NCBI GenBank assembly: GCA_035772785.1
Contig: JAOCPU010000083.1
Span: forward strand, 1-64,000
Reading direction: 5' to 3'
Length of the DNA: 64,000 bases
Origin: Phlebiopsis flavidoalba
Lineage: Eukaryota; Basidiomycota; Agaricomycetes; Polyporales; Phanerochaetaceae
The translations under genes and the position numbers were made by a program. Positions 11,007 through 22,774 of this stretch are shown here, piece by piece. The notes beneath the pieces were generated by a model that saw only the letters and a list, made by a program, of their open reading frames with translations, did no database searches and had not been told where the DNA came from. The stretch's first letter is position 1. The number at the start of each line of letters is the position of its first letter.

Positions 11007-12489
11007 TTGCTATGCGGCCGCATTGACTCTTGTGAACTCTCACCTGCGTTGACTACTCCTCGACCCAAAATGCCCAACTTCAGCGGGCATGATTCCGTGA
11101 TGAATACGAGGCCTCCCGTCCCAAGACATCGACGTCTGCGATGTGAACGAGCGCCTATGGGCCTTGAGAGAACGTCGCCCCGCAACGCCCATCATCTAAT
11201 GGCGACTTCAGTGTGTACGTACTGTCTGCACGTGTATGAGCCGTTTTGTATGCTGACCAGAAACACTTATCAGGCTGTTTGGGGCCCAGGCGCGGTGGTC
11301 TTGATTCGCAAACCTCTGACTCTCAGTACGTGCTAGGCTTCTTCGCAAATTCACCCAACAAGTCGGACCGCCGCAGTTCGACGGATGCTGTCGGTCGGCA
11401 CAGAAGACCTGGGAGCAGACCACGGCATCGGCGCAGACACGTCATGTTGCATCTGTGGAGGTGCAGACTGATAAGCAATGGGACGGGGGCCCCGATGCCG
11501 GAGAGTCAACAGTGCAGACTCGGGCATTGTCACGGTGCGAGTGTAAGTGTGTCTCTGTGGCAAAAAAAAAAGGTACGCCTTGCTAAATCTACATTACTAC
11601 CGATTTTTCTAACCTCCGAGTCTCCGGCACCTTACGGTCTTAGCCGTCTATCCATTGGAAACCACTGTGGAGTCCGAGTCACCTGAAGGAACGCCAGAAA
11701 CCAACACGGGGTGCAGCACGCCAACCGTGACTGGAACGACGCCGTCACGGTGACATCGTCGCCATCTCCGACACCACCAGCTCGGATTCGCAAGCCGCCA
11801 CCAGCTCGGATTCGCAAGCGCAGGGCAAGCGCGAGCCCACTGGACACTACAAGATCCGAAACCGATGAGGCCAAAAAGCGTTGGCCGCCTCGATGGCCGC
11901 GGGGCGCCTCTCGCAAAGGACTCGGCGAAGCCCAAGGATGAGGCCAACTCGATGGCTCTCGTTGCAGCCAGTGAAGTGCAAGATCCATCGGTTGCCGTGC
12001 CGTCACGGTCTGGTGCCACCACATCCGAGTCGCATCTGCCAATACTGTGCCTTCGGTGCGCAGTAGAGGTCAGAAGCGAGCCCCTCCGATGCTGGGATTT
12101 CTCCGACGTACCTACAAAGAATGAGAATGCGGTAGCTGCTGCATCGGTCAGTGCTGCCGCATCTGAGGCGCGAAAGTGAGTTACTAATCACGTTCTCTTG
12201 ATAGAGTACGAGCTAATGGGCCGTGTCTGAGTTTATAGGCGGTTGGGACGCGAAGCCGGACTACCACCTCGCTCCAGGCTGTCCCGACCGGAAGCTCATC
12301 CCGCGCACAAGACCAACGCGTCAGTATCCTGGCACAATGCGAATGTATAACAAGGTCAAACGCGATCGTAAGGACGAGAACTTGACCCACGAGGAGTTGA
12401 CCGAGATATCAGTGCACGAATATCAGAAGGTTGTGTTGGAGGGACATTGGCCGCTGCCACCAGAGGAGGAGTGGCAGTATTATCTCTAG
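11007..12489 (+). CDS. hypothetical protein inside the transposon
   Basis: I do not recognise this gene. The clearest exon is the last one, about 12240-12489, which starts GGWDAKPDYHLAPG and ends HWPLPPEEEWQYYL, stop; it follows an intron (GTGAGTTACTAAT...TTTATAG, about 12177-12239). Upstream are disordered-type segments: VEVQTDKQWDGGPDAG near 11445-11500, a Ser/Asp/Gln-rich stretch near 11780-11820 encoded by a tandem 21-24 bp repeat, and KRAPPMLGFLRRTYKE near 12080-12120. Frames change several times between these pieces, so either introns or one-base breaks are involved and the start is unknown. It lies between the transposase and the right terminus, so it is a possible passenger gene. Confidence 0.45.
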
Positions 12490-13234
12490 TGTCTGATGTT
12501 GAATTGTTTGTATCACCCGGCTCATAGTAATAGTATTTACAATGTTTAATCGTGATCTCGACAGCCTTGAAACAAATGTAGTCTGCATCGACACGGCGTG
12601 GGACACGGCGCCTTGGCGTCTATTTCATTTGGCGGGCTATATCAGGCTGCGAACGCGTTCGTCGCAACCACCACCATGATCTCGCTCCCCTGGCAGGCCA
12701 GCTGCATTATGCGGCTGGCTGGTCCACAAACATATTAAATCAAAGGACGTCCTGCTGATATACGGACGTCCAAAATACACCATTGAAGCCCTATCGAGGG
12801 GCCGTGTTATGACTTGAGTTACCGCTGTGACCGTTGCGGCAGTCGTCGCGCTCGGCGGCACACAGCAGTCATGACAAGAACAAACATAATGATCCCCCGT
12901 ATCATGCCACATAAACGAACATATAAATATCGCATACCATGACGAAGTTGAAGACTTAGGGCATCTATACATGCCAGCAGGCTTGCCAGCCTGTCGACTC
13001 AGAGCCCGCACGGCAACCGTAACCACGGCGTGGTCAACGAGACATTTATTCGACAACAGCCTGAGCTGGCCACGGATGGTGAGTATCTTGTAAATGTGTT
13101 TTCTATGCTTGCTTATTAATAAACTCTAGCTCGGACTAGCTATTCTATCGGGTTCTAATTAGGTGTGTACTAGTCGCACTAGTATGTCACGGCCGATTAG
13201 TCTCAATAGTCCACCGCTAGTCCCCTGCAAGTCC
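12490..13234. other. right subterminal region of element
   Basis: No supported gene. A 139-codon minus frame at 12637-13056 has no recognisable domain and is not called. The last 100 bases repeat CTAATT/ACTAGT words and carry AATAGTCCACCGCTAG at 13205-13220. Confidence 0.4.
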
Positions 13235-13263
13235 CTAATTAGGGCGGAGGGATTTCCCTGATG
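13235..13263 (-). repeat. right terminal inverted repeat of Plavaka element
   Basis: Inverted partner of 323-351. The outermost 11 bases are identical; the rest aligns with one or two single-base gaps. Confidence 0.8.
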
Positions 13264-13287
13264 AAGGTATTAACCTCGTCCTCGTAG
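13264..13287 (+). pseudogene. 3' end of the split unknown gene
   Basis: These bases encode the last codons (K-V-L-T-S-S-S, stop TAG) of the gene whose first part lies at 1-322. The paralogue at 44972-45360 ends K-V-L-S-L-S-S, stop. Similarity continues past the stop to about 13400, including the identical 15-mer AGCTGGCGGGTACAG, so the 3' flank of the gene was duplicated too. The first three bases (AAG) correspond to AAA at 320-322 and are read as the 3-bp target duplication of the element between them. Confidence 0.75.
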
Positions 13288-13648
13288 ACCTCTTGAGTCC
13301 TACGAGCCGTTCGGCGCATCATGACGGTCGTAGCGATACATTGTCATGCACGTACACCCGCGTCATGAATGTAAATATCAGCTGGCGGGTACAGTTGCTA
13401 CATTTCTATGCCATGCAATGAAATATCCGTGTGACCAGCGGGCCCATATATGCGTAAGTCTGTCGGGCACAATGCTCAAATGCAAAGCTCGACCACTTTA
13501 GTCAGTCGAACACTATGCCAGTCTATAAGCATAGGAGGTGATGTCGATATTGCAAATCACATTGAATAAAGGATAGAATTACATCCACACCAACGTGCGT
13601 GTTCCAGTATAGGCTGTACAGTTGAAAAATGCCACGAAATTGACCTGG
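13288..13648. other. intergenic, 3' flank of split gene
   Basis: The part up to about 13400 matches the 3' flank of the paralogue at about 44830-44970. Nothing else recognised. Confidence 0.4.
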
Positions 13649-16439
13649 CTAGCCTAAGCTGTTGTCACGCCTTTTTTCGTCGCCCCCCGCGCCCCGACGA
13701 AAGGTCTTGGAGTGTTTTTTAGGGAAAACGACTAATCTTCTTCTGCCGCTTGCTAGCGCGCCGTTCTGACTCCAGCTCACTGGCATCGAAGGTATGCTCA
13801 CCACACTAGCGGATGATGTGGTACGGACCACCGGCTGTCGCAGATTGACTTTGGCTGGCGCAGGCGTCGAGTTGTGATCGCGAGTATTGATATGCAAGTC
13901 GTTGTCGGGGAGCTCGAGATACCTCACGGCATTCCTGAGCAGCTCCAGCAAGCAGTCGTGCAGGTCTCCGCCCATAGTGGAGAAGGGAGGTTGATTGTCG
14001 GCCGCATGACGCTCCCTCGCCGCAGCAAGATACCGCCCATAAAGTTTCTCTCGGAAGTCGTCTAGCTCGGTTCCAATGATGGCGATCTGAGGGAGTAATG
14101 CCAACGCCTCTCAAAGCTTCGAATGAATTTCTCGTAACTCCAGGCATCACCTCCCATCGATTTGCGTGGACACGACTGAAGAGATCGAATGTTGAGTTGG
14201 CTTGATTGTTGAGGAACGAGGCCCATTCTTCACCCGACTCGATCTTGAGCGGTTTTTCGGTAGTCGGACACACACAAGCAGCCAGCCTCCGAGCCACATC
14301 ATGGACTCTAGGTCATGAAGCGGATTGTAGTGGAACTCTTTGGGGTCGTATGGTTTCTTTGCCTTGCGGGTGAGGGGACGTGCCAGTGGTGAGAGGTTTG
14401 GTGATGTCAAAGGGGATGGGGTCACCGTCTAGCTTTGGGCCGTTTTATGGTCGCTAGAACCTCATTCAAAAACCTTGGGCGGAAGCGCTTCCTCTTCGCA
14501 GGAAGATTATGAGGGACATATAAGTAGGTTTGAATATCCACCTCGTTCGAACATGAAGTCGGGGGTACCCTAAGTTTCATTGATTCCTAGAGTCAAGTAC
14601 TGAATTTGACGAAGCGAGTGGTAGGAAAACACACTGTGCGAATTCTATACTTTTCATCATCATCCTCACGCGTGGCGTACTCGAGATCGGAAAGTTTTCC
14701 CACTCCGTTGACGACTAGAACGTTACCAGTGCTGATGTCGCGATGTACCCAGCCACACCGGTCGTGGAGTATCGCTAAGCCTTGAATATCGGTGAGCTTG
14801 TCGTATTCCTACTATGGCCGTGATGAAATAACCTTACCTTCGAGTGTGTGTCGGCCAATGCCTGGAGTGAGCCTGAGAGCGAGCCCAGGTCGTCGATAGT
14901 GCGGCCTAGTTCTTCAAAGACGACACGGTAGTGAACTTTTGGCTTGTATTGCAGTATCTTCTGGACTGGGTCCCTTCGCTTCTGAGCTGCGTTCAACATT
15001 TTAGGCTTAGGAGAAGCCTGTTTGAAGTCGTGCTCTGTGGCGGTGATGTCAGTTGGCGAATGATGATATTCGTCGTCTTGGGAAGACTCAGTGGATTCTC
15101 GAGTTTACTCAGGAAGCGGGCGCTACTCACAAGTAGAACATGTGTATGATCATGTTTCATTCGAACATAGACATCTCCGGCTCCTCTAATCTTCATGAAG
15201 TGTCGGTTCAAATCCTTCGAGGAGACCTTTATCCTCGGCATCTTTGCGAATCGTTGGTCGTTGCAGGGTGATGTGTTCACGCCTGGTGCTCAAGTCCACC
15301 CACGAGTCCTTGAGTACAAGGGGCTTGGGTCTTCTGTACCATCGTTATTAATCTTGCGTACTTCCCAGACGCGAGTTCCGCGGCCTCGAAGAGCCTCAGA
15401 GCCGTCCGAGATCATCCGTACTGTCCTGTATGTAGTGCCGGCGCATTCGATGGTGAATTGATGTGGCGTACTGGCGAAGTCGTCGCTCAGAACCTTCATG
15501 GTCGTTATCCCATCCCAGCTGGTCTTCGTCGGCGCACATTAGTCTGAGGAAAGTCTCGACTGTATAATCGTGCCTCTTGATTGGTACCATTAGAGTGGAA
15601 GGTTTGGAGGAGTGCGGGCACTCACTTCGATGAAATCGAACGGGAACGAGACGAGCACACATAGGACCGATTTGCGAACCAGATCCGCATTTTTGTGTCC
15701 TCTACGGTGAATCCGAAAACAAAACGGCGACGCGGATCCTTGTGCATGATTTGTCTTGAGAGACTTGAGGAGTCTAGTCCAATTCTAGGGGGCGAGTGAG
15801 CGTTGTAGCCAATAGTTCAACTAGGTACGCACCTGAACGTCGTGTCGTTCACCGTTCACTATGCACAAGCGTACCCCCGAAACACCGATTTGCTCCCATT
15901 TTGGTTTCTGAGAACCAGGCTGAGGTGCTTGAATTGGCTCAGAGCTCGCACACGGTAGTACCGGAGGCCCGTAGCATTGCCAGCTCGACCTTGTATCGTC
16001 GCCTGAGGTCGTTATCCTGTCGGGTATACAGGAGAGAGTCATAGTGACAGGCTTCTTGATTCCAGTGAGTTCCTCTTGAATCCTGTCAGTGATTTGCTCG
16101 AGCCGGTCGATGATCTTATCCCCGGTTTCGTTGACAGAGGGACGACTGAGATTAACGGACTGCGCATGCCGAAAATCCAATTGATCAGAATTTTTATTTC
16201 TCAGAAAATCAGCTATATCTTTAGATGAGTAACATATGACGCGGGCGACGTTGATGTTGTTACATCTCGAAAAGTCAGGTAGGATGCCCTTCTGGCCTAA
16301 AAAGAACGACCACGGGGAGCTGGATAACGGCTTCCTCCAAGCTGAGACGACCGCTGTTCCTTTTAGGCTCGTACGCAAGCGCTTCTGGACATGATGTTGC
16401 TCTGGGATACTCCTCCTGGACTGACTGTGAGGTCATCAT
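13649..16439 (-). pseudogene. FunK1 fungal protein kinase, copy A
   Basis: FunK1 kinases are a basidiomycete-expanded Ser/Thr kinase family of largely unknown role. In protein order, this copy has the N-terminal SFFLGQKGILPDF (about 16290), the segment ending DPRRRFVFGFTVEDT (about 15710), the LGWD motif (about 15515), GRGTRVWEVRK (about 15370), VHYRVVFEELG (about 14920), the catalytic loop GWVHRDISTGN (about 14725-14757), KLSDLEYA in place of DFG, and the C-lobe YNPLHDLESMMWLGGWLLVC (about 14275-14335). Frame breaks occur near 15510 and 15330, where the usual VLKDSWVD lysine segment is out of frame. An ATG at 16439 is a reasonable start. It lies head-to-tail with copy B. Confidence 0.88.
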
Positions 16440-17090
16440 GCTTTAACTTTTAGGAGAGCATCGTTGAGAAACGTACGCTCGTATAAGGTTCCCATGAAGT
16501 CCGCTGTAGCGGATCAAGCATTTCTGTCCTGTTGACGTTTTTCTGCGGGGTTATCTTGGAATTCAGACGGTCAAGGAACGCCTAGACACGGACTGTCACT
16601 GAAAACGAGGTGGAAGGAAGACGCCAAGTTGAACTTGCCTGATAAACATGAATTTGTGATTTGTGATTTGTGATTGTGATCCCCATCACCAATATTCCCC
16701 GAAGGCCGAGGCTGAGCGACACAGCTGAGCCTGAGTCTACGTTCACTGGCAACGCTCCATCCGAGTCTGAACTTCTCCTGCACACTCAGATCTCTCGGTC
16801 TTGTTCATCTGGTTAGCCACATATTTCAGTGAGTTACTCCGGACGAGACTTTGTCGGTCATGAAAGCAATGATGAATGCCTCCTACGTACTCAGCTTAGA
16901 TACAAGGTAAGTTACAGCGGTTTCAACAAAAAAAAAAAAACTCTAGTGCGGATCATGGGCAGCTCACGTTCGCAGATGGTTGAAGGGTGGCCGGCCAGTT
17001 TAGTCCAGTCTTACGCCTTGCCTCTGTAATCCCATCAGCGAACGCGCCTAGACAGAAGATACCTACAGTAGGTGAGGGGTCGGAAGAAGT
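16440..17090. other. spacer between FunK1 A and B
   Basis: No gene recognised. It contains a short tandem TTTGTGA repeat at about 16653-16673 and a poly-A run near 16928. Confidence 0.4.
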
Positions 17091-19400
17091 TCAGCCGATC
17101 TTCTGTCGCTTGCGAGCACGTTGAGGTTGGCCCGACTCTACCTGGGCTGGTACCAAAGGTACGTTTACCACTCGCAGGTGCGGTGGTACGGGCGACTGGT
17201 TGTTGCGATTCGACCATGACTGGCGCAGGTTTCGGAGTGACAATGCCTCGGGTGGCGAGATCTGCAAGTCGTTATCGGAACCTTTGAGATATCTGGCGGC
17301 TTTATTGAATGCTTGTAGCAGTTTTATTGTGGAGGTCTCCCCGCCATGGTAGCAAAAGGGGGTTGCTCTGAGCTCTCGTAGCGACCCCCTCTGCATACTA
17401 AGTTGCCGCATATCAGCAAGTGTACTGCCTGTAGTAGACTACTACTTTCTTCTGAAATCCTCTAATTCGGCGCCAATTCTCGCAACTTGTGGCAGCAAGT
17501 TCTGAAAGCTTCGGGTGAATCCTTTTCGCAACTCCTGGCATTACTCCCATCGTTCCGTATGTCGTTGGACAGAATAGACGCTGACTTGGCTTGCTTGTCG
17601 AGGAATACGGCCCATTTCTCTTCCGACGTGGCGAATGGCCTTTGGTATTCGGAGCAGACAAGGAGCCAACCTCCGAGCCACATCATCCTGGACTCCAGGT
17701 CATGTAGGGGATTGTGTCGGAACTCCTCGGGGTCGTATACTTGTTTGGTTTGGGGATGAAGAGACGCACCAGCAATAGACTGTTGATCCGGTGACTGCAA
17801 AGAACTGCCGTCACTATCTGCACTGTGTGCCATCCATGATGGCCAAGGCCTCGTCCAACGTTCGGAGGTAACGGTCCATGCTCTCCTGAAGATCAAGGGG
17901 TCCATACACATAAGGCTTGAGTGTCCACCTCACGCGATATGAAGCCAGGAGTACCCTAGGTTTCATTGATCGCAATGTCCAACCTCTAGATTTTACCAAG
18001 GGGGAGTGTACAAAAACCACGTACCGTACGGAGCCCATGCTTCCGAGTATCATCCTCACGCTCGGCGTATTCGAGATCGGAAAGCTTCCCCACTCCGTTG
18101 ACAACTAGAACATTACCAGCACTGATGTCGCGGTGCACCCAGCCACACTGGTGAAGTAACTTCAAACCTGGACTACTGCCGTAAGCTCCTTGTACTGTGG
18201 TCAAGATACGATGTCTCACCATCGACGGCATCGCCTAATGCTTGGAGCGAGCCGGAGAGCGAGTCTATCTCGGCGACGGTGCAACTGAGTTCCTCGAACA
18301 CGATACGGTAGTGGACCTTCGGCTCGCACTGTAGTATTTTCTGGACCGGATTCGTTGGTTTCTGAGGTACGCCCACCGCATGGGCGCCCGGAGGCTGGAT
18401 GGTCTTATTGGCAACGCTCAGTGGATCTTGAGTACGTTGAGCAAGCGGTCGCTGGCGTAGAATGGGATTCGGGAAGATGGGTGTGGTCCACGCCGCGCTT
18501 TCCAAACGTAAACATCTCCAGCCCCTCTGACCTTCATGAAGTGGCGTTCGAAGCCTTCGAGAAGGCCGCGATCCCCGAGCGTCCTTGCGAACTCGTTTCA
18601 GAATGTCGTGTTCACGCCTGCGAATCGAGTCCACCCACGAGTCCTTGGGTACGAGCGGCTCTGGGGTCTTCGGTGTCATCGTCGTCGATCTTGCGTACTT
18701 CCCATACGCGAGTCCCGCGTCCGCACAAAGAGCTTCTGCGCCAAGATCCGAGATTATTCGCACCGTCCTTGTACATAGCGTTCCGCACAGTTGATGCGAT
18801 GCTGAAACGGCCTCGCTGGTACTGCGTCTCTCCAGTCGTTTGATGGTGGTATCCCATCCGAGTTGTTCTTCGTTGGCGTACATGAGTCGTAAGAAAAGCT
18901 CGACCGTGTGGTCGTATCGCTAGGTGGGCATGAGTGATTATTAACAAACGCACTACTGAAAATACGTAATTACTTTGTTAAAAGTCAAACGGAAGAGACA
19001 CCAGTACGTCAGATCGACTGGCGAACCAGATGCGCATAGTCGTGTCTTCGATTGTGAACGCGAAGACATACCGTCGGCGTGAATCGACTTGCATGATATA
19101 GCGCAGAGACCATAGAGTCTGGGTCCAATTCTCAAGAATGGACGGTTTAGCACGGCCGCGAAGCAATTGACAGACCCATAACCTCGCCGACGGAGCACAC
19201 TCACCTGAACGTCGTCATCCATGCTCGTCTTAAACTCTCCCAATACACCGATGTCGTGCCAGTATGGCCCCCTGTCCCCATCTCTACTCTCTATCGTGTC
19301 AGAGTTCTTCAGCACTCCGTAGCAGTCGGGTCTCGTTTTGTCATCGCGCGTAGTGGGCGATGGGAGTGTCACCGTGGCTTTAGCACTACACCGAAAGCTG
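17091..19400 (-). pseudogene. FunK1 fungal protein kinase, copy B
   Basis: Same architecture as copy A. From the N-terminus, TRPDCYGVLKN (about 19310), RRRYVFAFTIEDTTMRIWFA (about 19020-19080), EEQLGWDTTIKRL (about 18855), KDSWVDS with the presumed ATP-binding lysine (about 18640), VHYRIVFEEL (about 18300), the catalytic loop GWVHRDISAGN (about 18115-18150), KLSDLEYAERED, FRHNPLHDLES (about 17700) and a basic tail ending KRQKIG, stop at 17091. Intron signals sit around 18005-18030 and 18180-18230. The stretch between the LGWD motif and the lysine shows frame disturbance (about 18700-18820). The start is not identified; N-terminal sequence upstream of 19372 is unclear. It is transcribed away from copy C. 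Confidence 0.87.
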
Positions 19401-19890
19401 GGCAGCGCTTACGCGCTTTAACAGTCCTTGTCCGGGGTAAATCTCACACAAAGAGAAAGAAACGACTATCAGAGAAGCCTTCAATGACAAGTCTCGTGTT
19501 AGCATATGAAGATCCCATGGGCATCAGTACTCACAAGCGTACTTGACCTAGAAACCGCAATTGCTGATGAAACTGCACAGGCGCACTCGCATCTGCGTAA
19601 AGATATACCAGATGTCGCTTTTTTATCACAATGTATCAAGAACGAAGAGTGCGGCATGCCAGCGCGGGGTGGACGAGAACTTTTCGCCTTCCAAATGGGG
19701 TCGAGCGAGCGACGCGTGATTGCATCAGCGGCGCTTGAATATACACGTGACGTGAACGCGACTCGATCGGCCCAAGTCACGGCTACTGCTCTCTCTTTCT
19801 CTTGTGCTCGGCCACAGGCTGTACCCTCTTCTTGCACTCTATAACTCAAGCTTTCAGATTGGTTTTTCTTTATCTCGCATATCATAATTT
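19401..19890. other. divergent spacer between FunK1 B and C
   Basis: No gene recognised. It probably holds the promoters of two divergent kinase genes; no clear TATA box was identified. Confidence 0.35.
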
Positions 19891-22774
19891 TTGCTAGAGG
19901 ATGAGCGAGCCCATTGTTCCCCACGTCGACGTGGCCTAAACCTTCCCGTGAGCATTTCCACTCCCACAATTACCATCGCAGTACTCAAATTTCCGATTGT
20001 TTCGTATTTTAAGAATGCAATCTCCTGCCATAATGTACTTTACTCGAGTGTTCGAAACCACGACATAGCTCTCAAGGTAGCCGACGAACTTCTTCCGGAA
20101 CAGGTTCCTGTGTCTTTTTTCTTGGGCGATGCGGGAATATTGCCGAGACTACCACAAGATTGCGAGAATAGTCTCTCTCAAGTTATTGGAAGCTGAAGAC
20201 CTCCGGCGTGCTCGTCCCAAATTTTGCCCCTTCGAGAGTCATGGCGCTGGAAGTGGTATGCCGAACGTCCTCTCCCGTCGGATCAGACACTACACGGAGC
20301 AAGTTTCTGCAGAGGATCGAAAACATCACTCGTGCCATTGAAGAAGCTTGTGACTCTAATCTCGAACCATTACTGACTTTCAGACTCAACGAAGACACAT
20401 CCTCAGCGACTGGGGATGGCTCAGAGGATACCAAAACCATCTTACGGCCACGCCTAATTTCTACGGTATACTGCGTGCGAAGACACCAGCGGGTCAAACC
20501 ACAAACGGGTGAGAAGCCTCATTGGTCCATTATGGGTGTTCCTGGCCAGTGCACGAAGAGTAAGAGCGAAGAAGACGAGGTCAAGGTCTGTGCTTCTATT
20601 CACAGGGCTATTGTTACCGTCGTCGGTCTCATGTACGAACCTCCTCTCGAGAACTGGACTCAAGTCCTATCGTGGATGACTGGGCTGATGCAAATGGACC
20701 CACGCAGACGCTGCGTGTTTGCATTCACGATCGAGGACACCAACATGCGGATATGGTTTGCCAGTCGAGCTGATGTTCTAGTTTCTTTACCATTCAATTT
20801 CATCGAGGTACGCATACATATTGAGTCTCGATGTCATTTTTCACACCATCTCACTTGCTTTCAGAGATACGATTACACCACTGAGTTTTTCTTACGGCTT
20901 ATGTACGCCGATGAAAGTCAGCTCGGGTGGGACCCGACCATGCGCTGCCTCGACAAACGCCCCGCTCTCGGTGCAAGACAGTCATACCACATCGAATGCG
21001 CAGGCGTCACATACAAGACCGTCAACTTACTCTCCGACGCCGGGACCAAGAGGCTCCGCGGGCATGGCACGCGCGTGTGGAAAGTCCACGCACTGAACGC
21101 AGACGGCACCGAAGACAAGAAAGCTCTTGTGCTCAAAGACTCGTGGCGCGGTCGCAGACCAGCGACGCGAGGGCGAGGCCTGGGTGCAGCTGCGTGAAGA
21201 TGCCACCCGTCTGGGCATGCTGGATGGCTTCGAGCGGCACTTTGTGAAAGTACGGGCGTTCGCTGATGTGGCGCTGTGGTAAGGACTCTGTGCTTGACCA
21301 TACGCTGGGTTTTGTTTCTGCCGTCGTGTTCTGGTGCGGGGCCGACGCGAGTACGCCAGATGGTCTCTCGGGCGGTGCGCAAGGAGACACACACCCCAGG
21401 AGTAAGTTGAATAAAGTGAGATCTCACCAGATCCCGTGGAACGAGTAACGCAGGCTTCGTCGCTCGTTCACCACCGGAGTTGTTTTTTGAAGAGGTGGGT
21501 CGAAGCGTTAGCGACGCGGACAAGCTTTCCAGTTCACTCGACGCCTGCGCAGATGCGGCAAAAGGTGAGTCTACCCCGATTCCGCGTGCTTTGACAGTGT
21601 ACCTGATATCGGTTCAGGGTTAGAGATAATGCACAAGTGCGGCTGGGTGCACCGCGACATCAGTATTGGGAACATACTGATAGTCGACGGTGTGGGTAAG
21701 CTCTGTGATCTAGAGTTACGCTCAACGGGAGGACGATTCCCATGATGGTCGTATAGTACGCATTTCACTCCACTTTCTCAAAAACAGAGTGATAACATTG
21801 ATTTGTAGGGCACACCGTGGTTCATTGCTGTTGAGGCGGAAGAACAGCGTTACATGCTACACGTCCCACCTCCAAGACGTCCTAGCCCTACTGAGGAAAA
21901 CTTTGGATCAATAAGAAGAGCGATGATCCAAGAGCCTCAAATCATGGCCTCTATACACGACAATTCCCTCTCGGTCTGCCAGCGGTTCAACGGCACCACC
22001 CACACCCGCCGACCCCACCTCTCAGCCCGCAACAACCCCCTCCACGACCTCGAATCCCTCCTCTGGGTCGAAGCCTGGCTCCTCGTCTTTCCCGACTTTA
22101 TCAACCGACCTCCATCTCCAAAAAAGCCTGGGCGACCTACATCAAGTCACCACGACGCCACGCGGACGAGCTCTTACCCCGACGCCTCCAGCTCCACCAA
22201 GCATTGCCGCAAAGACGCGCTCGTGTGCGGCTGCACGTTCGTCGAGCTTGCTCGAGCTGCTCCTCCCCCGCGCTCGCGGCACATCGCGCGCGTCCGTGCT
22301 CCGACGTCGTGCGCGAGGCGCTGTACGAGCGGTACCGTGCCGCCGCGCGTGCGCGCGTGCGGAGAGCGGCGGGCGATGAGGTGGGCGGATGTTGCGGGGG
22401 GGGACGAGCTGCATGATGGGTTTGTAAGGCATCTGAAGCTCGCTGCGGAGGGGCTTCGTGATCGGGACAGGGAGTGATTTGAGTATTAAACAAGATCCTG
22501 AAACCTGGCAGCAGACGCAGAGCCAGAGCCGCTCAAGCAGGACCACCAGCAGGAGCCCAAGCAGGAGCTCAAGTCGAAGCCCAAGCAGGAGCTCAAGCCT
22601 GAGACCCCCAACGGAACCCAAGCAGGAGTTCAGTCCCGAGCCCACACCAGACCCCAAGCCAGAGCTCGAACCGCGCGGGTACGCCAACGCAGCGACTCAG
22701 ACGGACAGACCTTGAACGTGACCTTCCCGTTGCACAAACGCCAAAAGATCATAACGCGAGTCGTCCGCCACTAG
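19891..22774 (+). pseudogene. FunK1 fungal protein kinase, copy C
   Basis: The N-terminal part reads ADELLPEQVPVSFFLG and GILPRLP (about 20075-20155), matching copy A. It continues with TIEDTNMRIWFASRADVLVS (about 20735-20790), an intron at about 20809-20864, SQLGWDPTM, GHGTRVWKVH and ALVLKDSW (about 21125-21150), and the catalytic loop GWVHRDISIGN (about 21637-21670). KLCDLE follows, then an intron, GTPWFIAVEAEEQ (about 21809), and NNPLHDLESLLWVEAWLLVF (about 22032). The tail is Gln/Pro/Lys-rich with a 24-nt repeat and ends in KRQKIITRVVRH, stop at 22772-22774. One-base breaks lie near 21150, 21715 and 22115. The start at 19891 is a guess. The C-terminal third has a GC-rich stretch (22260-22430) unlike the other copies. 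Confidence 0.88.
22556..22597 (+). repeat. tandem repeat in FunK1 C tail
   Basis: CCCAAGCAGGAGCTCAAG occurs at 22556-22573 and again at 22580-22597 (24-nt period), encoding Lys/Gln/Glu-rich text in the likely native frame. Confidence 0.8.

Larger units (their letters stand above)
323..13263 (+). mobile_element. composite Plavaka (KDZ-type) DNA transposon, 12.9 kb
   Basis: The ends are inverted. The left end starts CATCAGGGAAAACCCCCGCC, and the reverse complement of the right end starts CATCAGGGAAATCCCTCCGC; similarity extends about 29 bp with small gaps. The element interrupts a gene whose intact paralogue (44972-45360) matches both flanks. Flank lengths require exactly a 3-bp duplication (AAA left, AAG right). 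Inside are a DUF6532-like gene (-), a Plavaka transposase (+), a hypothetical gene (+) and a nested 3.3 kb element. Without the nested element and its target copy it would be about 9.6 kb. Ends and empty site are seen in the sequence; assignment to Plavaka rests on the transposase. Confidence 0.85.

Noticed and set aside
12637..13056. 139-codon minus-strand open frame near the right end of the element
   Set aside because: No recognisable domain, no intron signals, and it ends close to the terminus; chance cannot be excluded.
19499..19969. 156-codon minus-strand open frame between FunK1 B and C
   Set aside because: No domain; it overlaps the likely divergent promoter region and the 5' end of copy C.
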